A program made the translations under genes and the position numbers. DNA of 64,000 nt, taken from contig JANTQF010000054.1 of the NCBI GenBank assembly GCA_032988165.1, forward strand, positions 62,001-126,000. Direction: 5' to 3'. The DNA is from Emmonsiellopsis sp. PD_33 (lineage: Eukaryota > Ascomycota > Eurotiomycetes > Onygenales > Ajellomycetaceae). How positions within the stretch are numbered: the first letter of the stretch is position 1; each line of letters starts with the position of its first letter. Positions 31,508 through 43,986 of the stretch are shown here, in pieces. Under the pieces are notes generated by a model. It did no database searches. It saw only the letters and a program-made list of their open reading frames with translations, and was not told the DNA's origin.

Positions 31508-31891
31508 GTTGTGCAGACCGCAATGTCACATTTGTCCATAGATCGCAAGCAGGATGTGGAAGCAACAGGCGTTGATTACATAACCCCGCTGCGAAGATCC
31601 AGGAAGCTCAAGATCACGTGCGAGGTTTCCCCACAAGGGCTGCTCTAATTGGCTATATGTGAGCCGCAAGGCACAGCTTAGCTGCATCCGGACTAGCGCA
31701 ATATCAGACATCTGAACCTGAGGATCGATTTCCGCCATCGGAGCTTTCGAGCATCAAAATTTAATACTTCATCCCCCATAACCATCAAGCTTTTACCAGA
31801 GCTTAGACACGCTTGTCTGTGCTAGCTCATATCCCACCTATTTTTCCGGTTCATCCCGCGAGTTCCTTTCGGATAGACGCAAACGATCAAG
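31508..31891. promoter_or_regulatory. divergent promoter med11 / taf5
   Basis: 384 bp between divergent starts, with TCACGTG at 31614-31620 (108 bp from med11, about 270 bp from taf5). A 70-codon frame on the minus strand (31526-31738) lies inside; I treat it as leader sequence. Confidence 0.5.
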
Positions 31892-34800
31892 ATGTCCGGA
31901 CCGGGAGGGGCTCCCAGCCCAGGGCCAAGAAGTGCCAGTATCGGGCCGGGCGCTGGAATGCCAATGTCCCAGCAACAGCAGGTCAACGGTGGCCCTCCCT
32001 CTGCGGGGAGCCCGGCAACGAGTGGCCCGCCGTCTGGGGTGATGTCCCAACAGAACTTGAATCAAATTGTAGGTTGCAGTCCTGTTATTTCTTTGTTCCT
32101 GGTGTTTGATGTCGTATCAAACCCGTCTTATCTGCTTCCCCAGCTGGAGGTGCTTGTTTGCGTTGTGCTATGTAGCTATAATGGCATCAGTAACTATATG
32201 TTTGGGGTTGAAAGGGCCAGCTCACTTCTGCTCTTTGTTTGACAACCTCATGTCTCTGCCCTCCCCTTCCTTCTGCCTATGTCCTTATTCACTCGTTTCT
32301 ACCATAAGTTTGCTGTGTTGACTTCACTTCACACTTTTTGGATTGTTCACTCAGTGTTAAGCCTTTTCTTCAACAACTGGAACACTTGCCAGGTATGCAA
32401 AGAGGAAAATGTCTTCTATCCCAGGGGCCTGGTCTTTTTCTCTCAATCTCTATTGAGATACTTTTCTGTCTCTACGTCGGAAGATTATTATCCTTGGGCC
32501 ACTATCTTGTTGCAACATCTGTCATACCAGCTGCTGGATCATACCCTCAGTCTGCTTTATGTTAAGGAACACAATCAGCTAGAGCACGTGGAGGCGCTTA
32601 CGAGCCATGGGGCCTCCTACCAATGGCGGCACCTCAACAAGGCCTCCGATTTCAACCGCTCGGGGTCTTGAACTGGCCGTATGTGCTTCACTGCTACTCC
32701 AGTGAATATCCTTGCAAACGGCTTTTGCCTGCTTTTTCTGACATTTCTTGTTTCCACTACAACATGTCCTATTGGCTTCTATTTGGTTGGGAGATAGTAA
32801 ATCGCTAATTTTCTGTTTTGTCGCATTCTAGGTCATCGACTACTTGGCGAAGAAAGGCTATAGTAGGACTGAAGCGATGCTTCGGATGGAATCGGCAAAT
32901 CAGGAAATCGACGGCCGTCCACTTCCTCCTCTTGGTGAGGAAGCTCGCCCAAAATTCAAGATGGCCTTTGGTAAGTGGTCCTTCACAAAATGCCCACTAG
33001 ACGCCGTTTACTCATTAAACGTTGTAGACATGACGAGAACATGGATCGAAGACAACTTAGATATTTACAAGGTACGTTTGCGTGGTTAATATGGCTACAT
33101 TGTAAAACTAATTGATGATATAGCCCGAACTAAGACGTGTTCTCTGGCCGCTTTTCGTATACTCATTTCTCAACCTTATCACCTCCCTCGCGCCTCTAGA
33201 AGGACGACAGTTTTTCCAGTCGAACAAGAGCATATTTCTTCCTGAGCACAGCGAGGATATCCGTGCATTGGAGCCAATCACCCTCCCCGAACATGTACAG
33301 GAGAACAGCATTTCAAAGCTGTACCGAAACAATAAATATCGGCTTACCCTAAGCAACCCCGCCTTTTCTAACCTCATGCAATTTCTCGAAAACAAGCAGA
33401 AGGAAGGAGGAACGGTAATGTCAGCTATCCTGAGCAGCTATTGCACAATAGTCACGAAGGATCGGGCCGCGGATGATAGATTCAGTTTTGCTGCAATGCT
33501 TGGCAGAGCAAATGATGCATCCGGATTACCAGCGGAGGACGAAGGAATACCAGGCCACCATCCTGGCTCTGCATATACTGGTGATAACCCTGCAATGGCA
33601 GGCACGCTTCCCAGGCTCAAGCTCGGCAAAATGCCCATGGAACCGCTCCTCGAAGGTGACGTGAGAGCAGAACTCGAGGAAGCAGACACGAAGGAGCCTC
33701 CCGGTCTAGGTCGCCCTTCACTGGTGCAACACTTCGAGCAAATGATTAAAAAGGAAGAAGACGACGAGGCTCCTACACGTGCAGAAATACCCTATCCTCC
33801 GTCTCTTGCTCGAGATGTAGCAATGGAAGTACAAAAGGTTAAAGAAAATCGCGACAGGTTCAAGATTGACGGCCGGACTGGTGGAGTTGGACCTGCCATT
33901 AGTGTTTGCATGTTCACTTTTCACAACACCTATGATGGGTACGTTAAATACATCAACTATCTCCACATCATCACTTCAATTTATTCTAATGTCTCTTTAG
34001 GATAACCTGCCTAGATTTCTCCGGTGACAGCATGCTTGTTGCTGCTGGTACGCAAGATTCATATATTCGTGTTTGGAGTCTTGATGGCCTACCAATTCCT
34101 CCCACATATCCTGATGTAGAGGATTCCCCGCCAACAAATTCCCATCGCCTTTTCGGACATTCCGGCCCAGTCTATGCAGTCGCATTCGCTCCCTCCATTA
34201 GTAGTCCTGATGATGCAGAGGTTAAGACTAATACGCGCTGGCTTCTCTCGTCTTCAGCCGATAAAACTATCCGCTTGTGGTCCCTTGACCATTGGCAGTG
34301 TATGGTTGTATATAAGGGACATGCACAACCGGTGTGGGATATTGCTTGGGGTCCTTACGGCCATTACTTTGTCTCTGGCAGTCATGACAAGACCGCTAGA
34401 TTATGGGTGACGGATAGAGTGCGACAACAACGAATTTTCGCTGGTCATGATCAAGATGTCGACTGCGTGTGCTTCCACCCGAATTCTGCTTACGTCTTCA
34501 CCGGCAGCTCTGATCATACCGTGCGCATGTGGGCAGTAACAACCGGAAATGCTGTCCGTATGTTTACCGGCCACACGGGTAACATTACTGCGCTGGCATG
34601 TAGCAATAACGGCAAAATCCTCGCCTCAGCTGATGACCACGGATCCATATTCCTATGGGATCTTGCCCCTGGCAGACTTCTAAAACGCATGAGAGGGCAT
34701 GGAAAAGGTGGTATCTGGTCCCTTACCTGGAGCGCTGAGTCTACGGTCCTTGTTTCTGGTGGCGCGGATGGCACTGTCCGTGTCTGGGATGTGGCAGGGC

Positions 34801-35075
34801 CTGCCCATGATCCCGCCAGTGGCCAAGGGCGTGTGATAAGTGAGGGTGGTTCGGGCACAAAAATTGATGCTGGGAACCCGACTACAACATCTACTACACA
34901 GGCCTCTGCTGCGGGGGTTCCGAGTGTTGGCACGAGTACTGGGAAGAAGAAGGGCAAGGAAGTCGTCGTTACTCCTGATCAGATCAGCGCATTCCCCACT
35001 AAGAAGAGTCCGGTTTACAAAACACGTTTTACGGGAATGAATCTGGTGGTTGCTGGTGGCGCATATATGCCTTGA
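31892..35075 (+). CDS. taf5: TFIID subunit Taf5 (WD40)
   Basis: Five exons (31892-32068, 32832-32970, 33028-33071, 33124-33938, 34001-35075) give 749 aa. Residues 1-50 are Gly/Pro/Ser-rich. LisH follows at about 55-90 (VIDYLAKKGYSRTEAML). The NTD2 helical domain covers about 105-250 (MTRTWIEDNLDIYKPEL, LWPLFVYSFLNLI). A linker precedes a WD40 propeller from residue 392, with at least six repeats: ITCLDF, GPVYAVAF, QPVWDIAW, QDVDCVCF, GNITALAC, GGIWSLTW, each with a trailing Trp-Asp or similar. Taf5 is a scaffold of TFIID (and in yeast SAGA). Intron 1 is 763 nt, far longer than other introns here. Exon 2 (from VIDYL) can accept two different phase-0 5' exons. Confidence 0.95.
32607..32678 (+). 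other. candidate alternative first exon in taf5 intron 1
   Basis: An ATG at 32607 opens 24 codons rich in Gly, Pro, Thr and Arg that end exactly at a GTATGT donor (32679). The donor is in phase 0, matching taf5 exon 2 at 32832, so translation would continue into the LisH domain. An in-frame stop lies just upstream, and CACGTG (32585-32590) lies 17 bp before the ATG. There is no transcript evidence; it may be chance. Confidence 0.3.
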
Positions 35076-35645
35076 GGTCCATATGAGATTTGGTCGATGT
35101 TCGCGGGTTTAGACCTCTGTTTCTTTTTATTCTTCTTCCTTTTTTTTTTTTTTTTGGTTGGATAGCTTGTTTCCATATTGGCCTTGGCCCTTTGTCCAGA
35201 TGTTATACCTTACCTTCTGTTTTACTCTTCTTACTCATGGCGTCCTGGCGTCGATAAATGCACGCAATCATGGAGGCAAAGGGGGGACCAAATGGTTTGC
35301 TTTATGAGGGATGTTACTGGTATTTCGTCTAACACATTTTTTTTTTCTTCAAACGTTTTCTCTCCTTTTCCGATCACACCTTGTATATATAGTAAGTATG
35401 AAACAATCATTTCAGTGGTTTAGCAATTATTGATTCGATTAAAAGCAATAAAATTTACCACTGGTCTTGAGTTTCCTAATCGTTCACTCGCCACATGCAT
35501 GAGGATAATATCTCGAGTTCAAAAATGCATTATTAATTGAAGGATGCTGTTTCTATGACGAGTTCAGTCGTTCTGGACTTTGGTAAAGCCAGACAAAGAA
35601 CGCATATATCATCACAAACAAAAAAAAAGGGGGGGGGGCTTCAAC
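35076..35645. other. intergenic between convergent taf5 and ppe1
   Basis: T-rich tracts (35137-35155, 35337-35346) and an A/G-rich stretch near the ppe1 stop. No coding feature. Confidence 0.65.
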
Positions 35646-37408
35646 TCAAAGACCCCCAGGCTTTTTCCAACCACCGCCTGGTGGAAATACACCAGGGCCG
35701 GTCCCAGGGCCCTTTGCCATTGCCTTTGCCGCCAAAATATCGCCAACTTTTGGCGGGAGGACAAGTGCGCTTCTATCATTGCGCTTGTAGAAATCAACAA
35801 GGATCTGCGCAGTTTTCGCCGGCTGGTCTTCTTGGATGAAATGGCCGGCTTCGGGGAAGACTTGGAGTTGGTATTTTCCTGTTTTGTGGAGGGGAGATGT
35901 TTAGTAGCTTATACACTTATTTTATAATGTATGGGTGTATAGATTGTAAGGGGGAATGGGAGATTAGATGGGACGTTGTAGACAATTAGGGACACCCTTA
36001 GAAATGTGAAATACGTACCCTGCATCTGTCCAATGGTGAGTTCTGTGTCAAGCCTGTCCGTTCCAGCAAGGAGTAGTAGTTTCCCGCCACGAGCTTCAAG
36101 GAACTTTTTACTCAGTCCGATGAACCAGTTTTCCCAAAACGGTTTCGTAGCCGCGAGATCTGTTCGCCACTTCCATGGTCTAGAAGGATCAGCGGGTTCT
36201 TCGCGAAGAAGTGATGGGACGGATACACGAGCGGAAATCGTGTTGCGGATTGTTCGTGATCGAGTACTGTTTGCATTAATAGTCAGAATTTTGGGAGGGT
36301 GGCAGTTTTTAAGGGGGTTTGGTATGGGCATACTGCCACTCAATCCCCGATGCTAGAGACGGAAAGCTGGAAGGCCGAGTAGAGAGATACGTCTCCATAC
36401 TTTGGAGCGCATCCATCGCAGAACCTATAATTTATCAGCAAAACCTGATGGCCCAAGTGGATATTATATCAGTGGCATACCTTCTACGACATCCAAAACC
36501 GCATACGCCAGCAGTTTCGATCCGAGTTGGCCCCTCTTCGCAGCATCCGTAACCACAGCACCTCCAAGACTGTGACCAACCAAGACTAGGTCGGGAAGCG
36601 AGTCCCAATTCATTTTTAGTCGAGTTTGTTCAATGACAAACACAAGGTCGCCGGATAGCGTTTCAAGATTCAGATCCAATTCAGCCTGAGATTTGGGCTG
36701 GTCTCCCTCCTGAGACGTCACTGTAGAGGTGGTTTGTCCATGGTTCCGCGCATCAAGGGATAAGATGCCCGCTGTAGGAAGGATATTCTTTATTTCCGCC
36801 GCGCAGGCAGCAAATGAAAGACCAGATGAGCCAGCTCCATGATGAGTGACGAATAGAGGACCAGAGCCCGATGGTGAGCTAATGTAGGCGTGGTGGGTGA
36901 TGTGTAAATCTCCAACATTTTGCTCTATGAAGAGTTCCCTGTCAAAGAAATCCATCCATGATAGCGGTGTAGCTGCTGTCCTTGAAGCGGGAGCTCTTTG
37001 CAAGTTAAAAGGGTGTGTCAGATATTGTTTTGTCTAAGAATTATTTGCGCATTCGAATAGAAAGTAAGAAATAGTGGGGTTCAAATAGGTGGTTTTACAA
37101 TAAACTTGAAATAGGCAAATTTCAACAAACCCCGATAAACTTAGGCACGGCCGCAGCGAAAGAATAGCAGGGAGAGCAACCACCTACCTAGGCGTGCGAG
37201 CAAATAAATTCTGGCTGGGCGATGGCCTCACAGTCCCTGTAGAGGACGCCGACGATGCAGATGACGAATCGTCATCATGGTGCTCATGGAGCATGGCGAT
37301 AGTGGCATGATCTTCCTCTTCCTCTTCATCCCGTTCATCAAAAACTGGTACCTCCGGGGGAAGCTTGGCTAGTCGTGATTTCGCGAAGGATTTTTGGAGT
37401 TCGCTCAT
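35646..37408 (-). CDS. ppe1: protein phosphatase methylesterase 1
   Basis: Five exons on the minus strand (37408-37188, 36995-36481, 36424-36334, 36266-36019, 35878-35646) encode 435 aa. An acidic Ser-rich N-terminus (DEEEEEDH near 28) precedes an alpha/beta-hydrolase fold: oxyanion region VTHHGAGSSGLSF near 123, DARNHG near 155, nucleophile LVGHSLGG with Ser near 216, and catalytic His in FPEAGHFIQED near the end. The PME-1 block FWENWFIGLSKKFL is present, and the C-terminus is PPGGGWKKPGGL, a fungal Ppe1 feature. The enzyme removes the C-terminal methyl ester from the PP2A catalytic subunit. Catalytic residues appear intact. All exon phases agree. Confidence 0.94.
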
Positions 37409-39266
37409 GGCTGATGGAGTAGCTTGGAGATTACTGAAATAAAAGGGAGGGGTGAGGACGTGGAGGTTTTTGATGACGAAATGTTTGTGGCTTGATACGT
37501 TCACTATAAGTTCATATTTCGTTTCGAGAAAATTATACCTGCACCATCAGACGTCTATTTGTAGGATGTTGACGAGGTAGAGTTGATCATAAATCTCAGA
37601 TGTCTAACTCAAGAAGGATACTCGGCGGTTGACATCGAGGGGCATTTAGGATATCACGTTACCGCTATGTATCACTGTTACGATAATCGGTAATTTTGTA
37701 AAATTGAGAGCATGATCATCAACTTCTTACAGTTATATATGAACAAATATGGATTCAATTTAATTAGTCTCCATATGACTTTATACGATGTCAACTATAA
37801 GACAGCTTTGTAAAGTTTTAGTCAAAAAATGGGGGGTGTTATGTCCCAGCATATGGAATAATTGACTTCAAGTTATATTTGTACTAGTCCTATGATCAGC
37901 TCTGTAAAAGTAAACTTGCAACTAAGGAGCCGAGAACTTCGACTAGATTATATGGGACAATCTAAGGCATTGATCTTGTCAGAGGAAACAACAGATGCAG
38001 AATATATGTTCACTGAGATCACATACAGCCAGCATTAAAACAGAAAACTCCCCTCATCGCAGGAAATTCTCAATTAAAAACATTCAATCCAAACAGACCC
38101 ATTCATTCCGAGACAGATATTATACCTCCTTGCAATATTTAGAGCGGGAAACATATGAAGAGAGGCAATAGCATCAATAGAACCTCCTATCTATCTCATC
38201 GAAGCAAGCTAGGTAGCTAGATGCTTGACCCTCCCTATAAAAGTGATATCCACAGAGTCATGTCGCCCAATAAAGGAATCATCAGATTCTAGCGGTTCTT
38301 AAGGCAATTTGACACCCCAAACTGCTCTGGTCCCATTGTAGGGCAGGGTTGAATCCGCAGATCCAACTAAGAAAAAGAATCAAGCACGGATGATGATTCC
38401 CCAGACGAGGCCTCCAAATATCATGGTAGATGTTTTTTCACACTAGGCCAGTATATTTAAAAATAATTCTTTCTCTTTCATACCATTCTCGGTATAGAAA
38501 ACAAGGTCCTCCCGGATGGTATAATCAAATAAACCCATCATGGTGACGATGTTGCAGGAGTTGAGCAATGATTAAGGCAACTTGCAAAACTTGCACGGAG
38601 GACTGGAATTTGCCGTGGTGTAACTTCCAGATTTTGGGTTTTTAGAGAATCCGCCCCTGGGCGGCCATGGATTACAGTCCCAAGAATAAAGGTAGTATGT
38701 GGGACTGCAAGTATGGGGGGCAGAGGGAGACGGGCATCAAAGGTAGGATTTTGTACGCCTTGTTGAGGGGCCAAAAGCTGTTGGGTATTGTTGCCGCATA
38801 ATAATATGACTTCTCTAATCGACAGTCAGAAGGAATCCATAATATACAAAACGATGGAGGCGGTTGGATTTTCGATGTCATTCGTGGAAGTGGACAAGGT
38901 TCCACGCTAGTGCACGATACAGATCACGTGAACACCTTAAATTCACCGTTGATATCGATGACATCATCGGGTGATGACGATATAGATCCAGAAAACTTGG
39001 CCTGGCCATGATGTTGTTGTGTTTCCTCGCCACGGGGATATATTATTTATCCATTGTTCCCCCGTCCCTTTTGGTTAAATTAATCCGAATGTAACTAAAT
39101 CCTCAGTTTTTGGTCCAGCCTGCCAACCCTGACCTGACCACTAAAATCATTCTATAGTTGGAAGGATATCAAGCTTGGTCTTTTATTGACTTGAAGAATC
39201 ACGGACTTTTCTTGGGATCGTTTTCTCTAAATGGTTTATTAAGAAGGATTCGCCCAAATTCCCATT
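37409..39266. other. 1.86-kb AT-rich intergenic region
   Basis: No gene supported on either strand. Bases 37500-38550 are notably AT-rich with many stops. TCACGTGA at 38924-38931 lies about 340 bp upstream of the next start, in a part that is probably promoter. Confidence 0.6.
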
Positions 39267-40950
39267 ATGTCTCCCCTCTGGGGTAAGCGCAACCGTGGGC
39301 CCGAAGGCGGGGAGCAAGTAGAAGAAGAAGGTCGGGGTTCGGAAAACCCACCACCAGAGAGAGGACGGAGGGGAGCTTCTCCAACTGAGCGAACACGTCT
39401 GCTGCCCCGGGGTGGATATTTGGATCCCGATGACCCAGCTGTGAGTGGGAGCTCAACCCAACAAAGAATAGATCTATCCCGTTAACATAAGCTGACAATA
39501 TCTATCAACTTATCAGGTGTCCCCTTATAACCTCTGGAGTGTCCGCGCCCTACGAGGCCTCACCGTACTCTTCCTGGTAATAAGCTTCGTCTGGTGGATA
39601 TTACTACTCGTATCCATCTTCGTCAGCCCACCGGGTATGAATAGTCGTGGCTCGGGATTCTTCGATTTCTCATTTACCACACTGACGATTGGAAACCTAT
39701 TAATCGCACTTGTATTCTTCTCTGTCCCCTCGAGACCCATGACGATCTGGGGCATTGTGCTCTCGTTATTCCTGGCGGTTAACTTGTTCATTATACTTGG
39801 CGTACCGCGGTTGCGAGTCGAGGAGGGATGGGTTGGAATCGCCTCTGCGGCATGGGCGACAGTCATATCGATATACCTACTTGCGCAGACACGATACGTG
39901 CAACGTGGGAAGCGAGAGGAAGAAGAGCGGTTGACGGGACGTGAGGAGACAAGACGGCCATTGCGAGAATGGCTAGCCGTTTTGATCGAGACCATCATCA
40001 TGACCGTTACCGCGCTGATATCTATCCTGCTGATGTCCACATTAATCCTCCGCGCAAAGGACGCCAGTCTCGCTGCACCCGGAAAGAAATATTATGTCGA
40101 CAACCACAAATATCAAGTCCACCTGGCTTGTGTCGGTGAGCTCCCATCTTCCATCATAGGATCAGACAACCAAACCACTACGCGGGCAACTGTCCTCCTC
40201 GAAGCTGGCGAAATGCCCGTCGAACACAGCTTCAAAAATTGGGTGGACGAAGCGTACCATAACGGTTCTATTGACCGCTACTGCTATTGGGATCGGCCGG
40301 GGATGGGCTGGTCTGACAACGCACCCTCCCCACACTCGGCTGGCATGTCTGCAGACGTGCTCTCTGAAACTCTCGCTTTAGCGGGTGAAGACGGGCCCTG
40401 GGTGGTAGTCTCCGCTGGCGTTGGAGGGATATACAGCCGCATCTTTGCGAGTCGACATGCACACGACGTCAGCGGCCTGATGCTCATTGATGCACTTCAT
40501 GAAGACCTCCTACCCAACGTTGGCAAACCGGGGAGAGGTTTCCTCCTCTGGCTGCGCGGGATATTCTCCCCATTAGGCTTGGATCGGCTTGCGGGTGCAA
40601 TATTTAAGGGCCGCACCAGGGAGGACCGAGTATTTGGGAAGCGGGCGTATCAAGGCGGCAAATTCATCAAAGCCAAGCTGCAAGAGAATCTGGTAGCGGA
40701 CTCGACGACGAAGAGCGAAATCTCTAGTGCGAAGCATATACAAGAGCCTGATATGCCCTTGGTTGTGGTCAGTTCTGGGATTGAAACAAGGAGAAGCCGG
40801 CGGTGGGAGAATTTGCAGAAGGATCTGGCGAATATTACGAATAAGTTAGTGGCATGGGATGTGGTTAAGGGAGCGCCGCATGAGGTGTGGCAGACGGAAT
40901 ATGGGAAGGCGGTGCTTGGGCATCGGTTGAAGGAATTGGTCAAGAAGTGA
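39267..40950 (+). CDS. DUF2417 membrane protein with alpha/beta-hydrolase-like domain
   Basis: Two exons (39267-39440 and 39517-40950) give 535 aa. Residues 1-60 are polar and Arg/Glu-rich. The DUF2417 part (about 65-255) has at least five hydrophobic segments: GLTVLFLVISFVWWILLLVS, LIALVFFSVP, IWGIVLSLFLAVNLFI, WATVISIYLLAQ and LIETIIMTVTALISIL. An alpha/beta-hydrolase-like domain follows (residues ~265-530) with SIDRYCYWDRPGMGWSD, VVSAGVGGIYSRIFASRH, LMLIDALHED, and a His in KGAPHEVWQ. At the usual nucleophile elbow (Gly-x-Ser-x-Gly) the sequence is SAGVGG, with no Ser in the central position. Fungal members are predicted intracellular-membrane proteins of unknown function. It may be a non-catalytic hydrolase fold. 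Confidence 0.86.
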
Positions 40951-41799
40951 TTTATTAGTGAACCCCGAAGGGTAGCGATTGGGAAGTGCGACTTTAGTAG
41001 GCGGGAAAATTGGTCCGTGGCGTTTGTTCTCTCCGCCTTTTATGGTTACCAATTTGCGAAGGCGTCCATTCCTGCTTTTCCATCAATGTGATATCTAACC
41101 CGAGCAAAGACGTGAGTTTCGGGCTTGTGTATGTATTTACGCACCTAAAATATATTGTGTATAATCAATCAAATAACCAATCAATACCCAAATGTTTCAC
41201 TTGTTATTAGTTAGCATGTTGAGGATTAAGAGTGTGATCGAGATACCACAAATGTCCTTCAAGGGGCCTCTGAACAAATGTCATAGGTGCATATAGATCA
41301 AAATATCTCAACACTTAGGAAAGGTGATTGGACAAGATCGAAACATGATCTTCAAAAAACTTCATTCAACAGCGAGATTATATTGCTCATTTATTAATCG
41401 ATGATATTCAAGCTGGTTTATGTTCAGTGTTGGTTTTGAAAAAGAGGCAAGCACCTGCGCATATCACTCCAGCAACCGATTTCCTCACTGAATTGCCTTA
41501 ACGAACTCTGAAAGGCGTATAGAAGTCAAATCGATCGAAATGGAGCGCGGCGAGTCGGTCATCCGACGGCGAGAAATGGTCGGCACGGACGAGCGGCATA
41601 GTTCCAAGGCACGAGGCCCTCTTGATGCAAGAGGCGAAGACAACTGGTAGGACGGGGAGATGGGAATGATGATATACCAATCGTCGTAAAGGTATGTGCG
41701 TGTTGTAAAATTTCTGACTACATTTCGAATCGTAATGAGCATGAGAGGGCGAATTCTGATGACCCACGGTGCGTGGGGCACGCGGTATCGAGAGAACGG
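40951..41799. other. intergenic between convergent genes
   Basis: No gene supported. The minus frames at 41485-41781 lie just downstream of npl4 and show no domain. Confidence 0.6.
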
Positions 41800-43986
41800 C
41801 TATTCTAAGCTAGCCCCCTTAAACCTCTTAGCAAGTTGTTCACCATCTGATGATTGGGAGCGGGACTCCGATATGGGAGTAGGGTGACGTTTTTTGGAAA
41901 GTTGACGCTTTTGGGAAGGAGTAGAAGGATGATTTTGTGGCATGAAGGGCCAAGTGCGTTTAGGGGGCCGCTCACCGCTCTCCTCAAGGATTGTAACCAG
42001 CGTGGCCCAGCCAGGCGTGTGAACTAGCTGCATTCCGTCCGCTGGGTCATGGGTTCGCGCGACGGTGCATAGAAGAGCTTCTTCGTCCTAAATCATTGCA
42101 CATGAGCGTCAACAATTTCATTAGGCCCTCATATTAGGGATGGAGTAGGGAATAGATTTACCTTGCTAAGAATCCCAAGGCCATGCAAAAAGCAAAGGAG
42201 ATGGAAATCCGATACCGCACGTATCGCCTTGTCAGGATCGCCATGGGATACCAGCTTCTGGGCAACTTGCCTCAATTCCTGGCTCTCCCCTATGACCGCC
42301 CGGTTTTCAATCGGGAAAGTACTATTTTTAAATAGAACATCTGGATCTTTAGGAAATCCGTGGGTGAGGGTGACGAGGAGGTATTCAACGGGGAAACTGG
42401 GCTTTGCGTTCTCCTGGACCGCCGTGCCGTACTCGTTGACTTTGCGGTAAAACACGTCGGGAATGTATCGAGCTTTGCCCTCCCCATCTCCCTCATCGTT
42501 CTCTTGTTGGACGAGCATCACGGAGGGATCTGCTGAAGGCTCGATGATATCTGCTTTGACCATCTCTACGGCCGAGTTAGATACTTGATAAGCATTAATT
42601 GAAATGGCCCCGTTTTCGTCTCCACTCAGTACGCAGGTAACAAAATTCGATCCAAAGCGGCCCGTTTCACTCCATTTCGTTGCCTTGGGATATCTGAGTT
42701 GTAGTTGGGCAGCGAAAACGACCTCTAGCGAAGAGAGATAGTACGAGTCAATATAGCGTTTACATATAACTGTGCCATCTCCAGCCCCCGAGTCCACCAA
42801 GTCCGTGAAAACAATGCCAATTTTCTCTAACCCACACAGTTTGGCGACCTCGTCCACCTCCTTTTCGTTGGTCCACTCGTGTAAGGTTACGCCATCGACT
42901 TCGTCGACCTGGGGGGGCTCATAGATTGCTTGGACAACCGCTTTTATGCCGAGTGGTACTTCAGTGTACTCCTCATATGTCCCATATAAAAATCCAAGTC
43001 TCTGTGAACCAGATTTGCGCCAAAAGTCCAACAAAGAATTAATCAGGTCGGGAGAGCAAAATTCGACATGGTCAACCATCCGAAACGCTTGAGGCTGCAG
43101 CGTAATTGCGCTGGGTTGACACTTGGAACAGATGCCCTTGGGCCAGGCGGGGTGACCAGACGGGCAGTCTGGTTTGATTCTATAGTCCGGTTCTGTGAGG
43201 GGCGGGATATAGGTGCTCTTGTGCTCGGGTTTGTTTGTAGATGAATTTATTTTCCGGAGGTGTGAGTGAAACGATATGTGTTTTATTTTCTTATCCGCAA
43301 GATATTCAGGCGCGAATGGTTCCAACGGCATGCAATGATCGCACATTCCTTTGGGCCCATGTCGGCACATTTTGGGGTCATGTTTGCGAGGAATCCTTCC
43401 ATCCTTCCGGTCTAATCGGTCGTCTAGTGGTGACTGCCTGACGCGCTCCCATGCATTCTTGATAACGACCGATTGAGACGATTTTTGGTCTTGTTGTTGG
43501 GGCACTTGAACGCCGTCTAGTCGGCGGGAAGTACTTTGTGACTGCGATGCAGGCGTAGAAAGTCCATTTGATCCTCCGTTTACAAAAGAAGCCTCTTCCT
43601 CGTAGCCAACAAAGAGTTTATCTCCATGCCTAATGTTCCGTAAGTCAAACCATATCAACGTGCCCGGCTGTCTAGGGATTGAGACTTACGACAACCCAAC
43701 CCGCTGGATAGTCACCCCATTCAAGGCTGAGATATTTCGTTCCTGGCCCCCCGTTCCTATAGGCTTGTTTGATAGAACGATGGAGGTTGGGGCGGTATTT
43801 TTGGGCAGGTTATCGAGGACCTAGATTAAGAACGGGGGGATCAGGGCCGAGCTTTGGCTTGATATAAACACTCGCAGGACTAACCTTTGGTAAAAGGGAA
43901 GGAAACTCGTCTGTTGGGTTCACTGTCAATCGAAACTGGCCATTCCGGCTCTCGAAGCGGAGCAATATCGATGTTGCCGGAGGCAT
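41800..43986 (-). CDS. npl4: nuclear protein localization protein 4 (Cdc48 cofactor)
   Basis: Four exons on the minus strand (43986-43885, 43820-43690, 43629-42162, 42087-41800) encode 662 aa. An N-terminal ubiquitin-like UBX-L domain (LLRFESRNGQFRLTV ... GLSHGDKLFVGY) is followed by a Ser/Gln linker, the Npl4 zinc-finger region (MCRHGPKGMCDHCMPLEPF) and the MPN-like domain (HVEFCSPDLINSLLDFWRKSG, RLGFLYGTYEEY). Helical tail sequence follows (DFHLLCFLHGLGILSK). Npl4 pairs with Ufd1 to recruit Cdc48 to ubiquitinated substrates in ER-associated degradation and chromatin extraction. Intron 2 is placed so that exon 3 starts with the conserved His-Gly-Asp. An earlier in-frame acceptor at 43675-43676 (CCCTAG) would insert about 15 residues (PGTLIWFDLRNI...), so that choice is the least certain. 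Confidence 0.94.

Noticed and set aside
31526..31738. 70-codon minus-strand frame between med11 and taf5
   Set aside because: Lies wholly in a 384-bp divergent promoter and ends 19 nt before the med11 ATG; more likely leader sequence.
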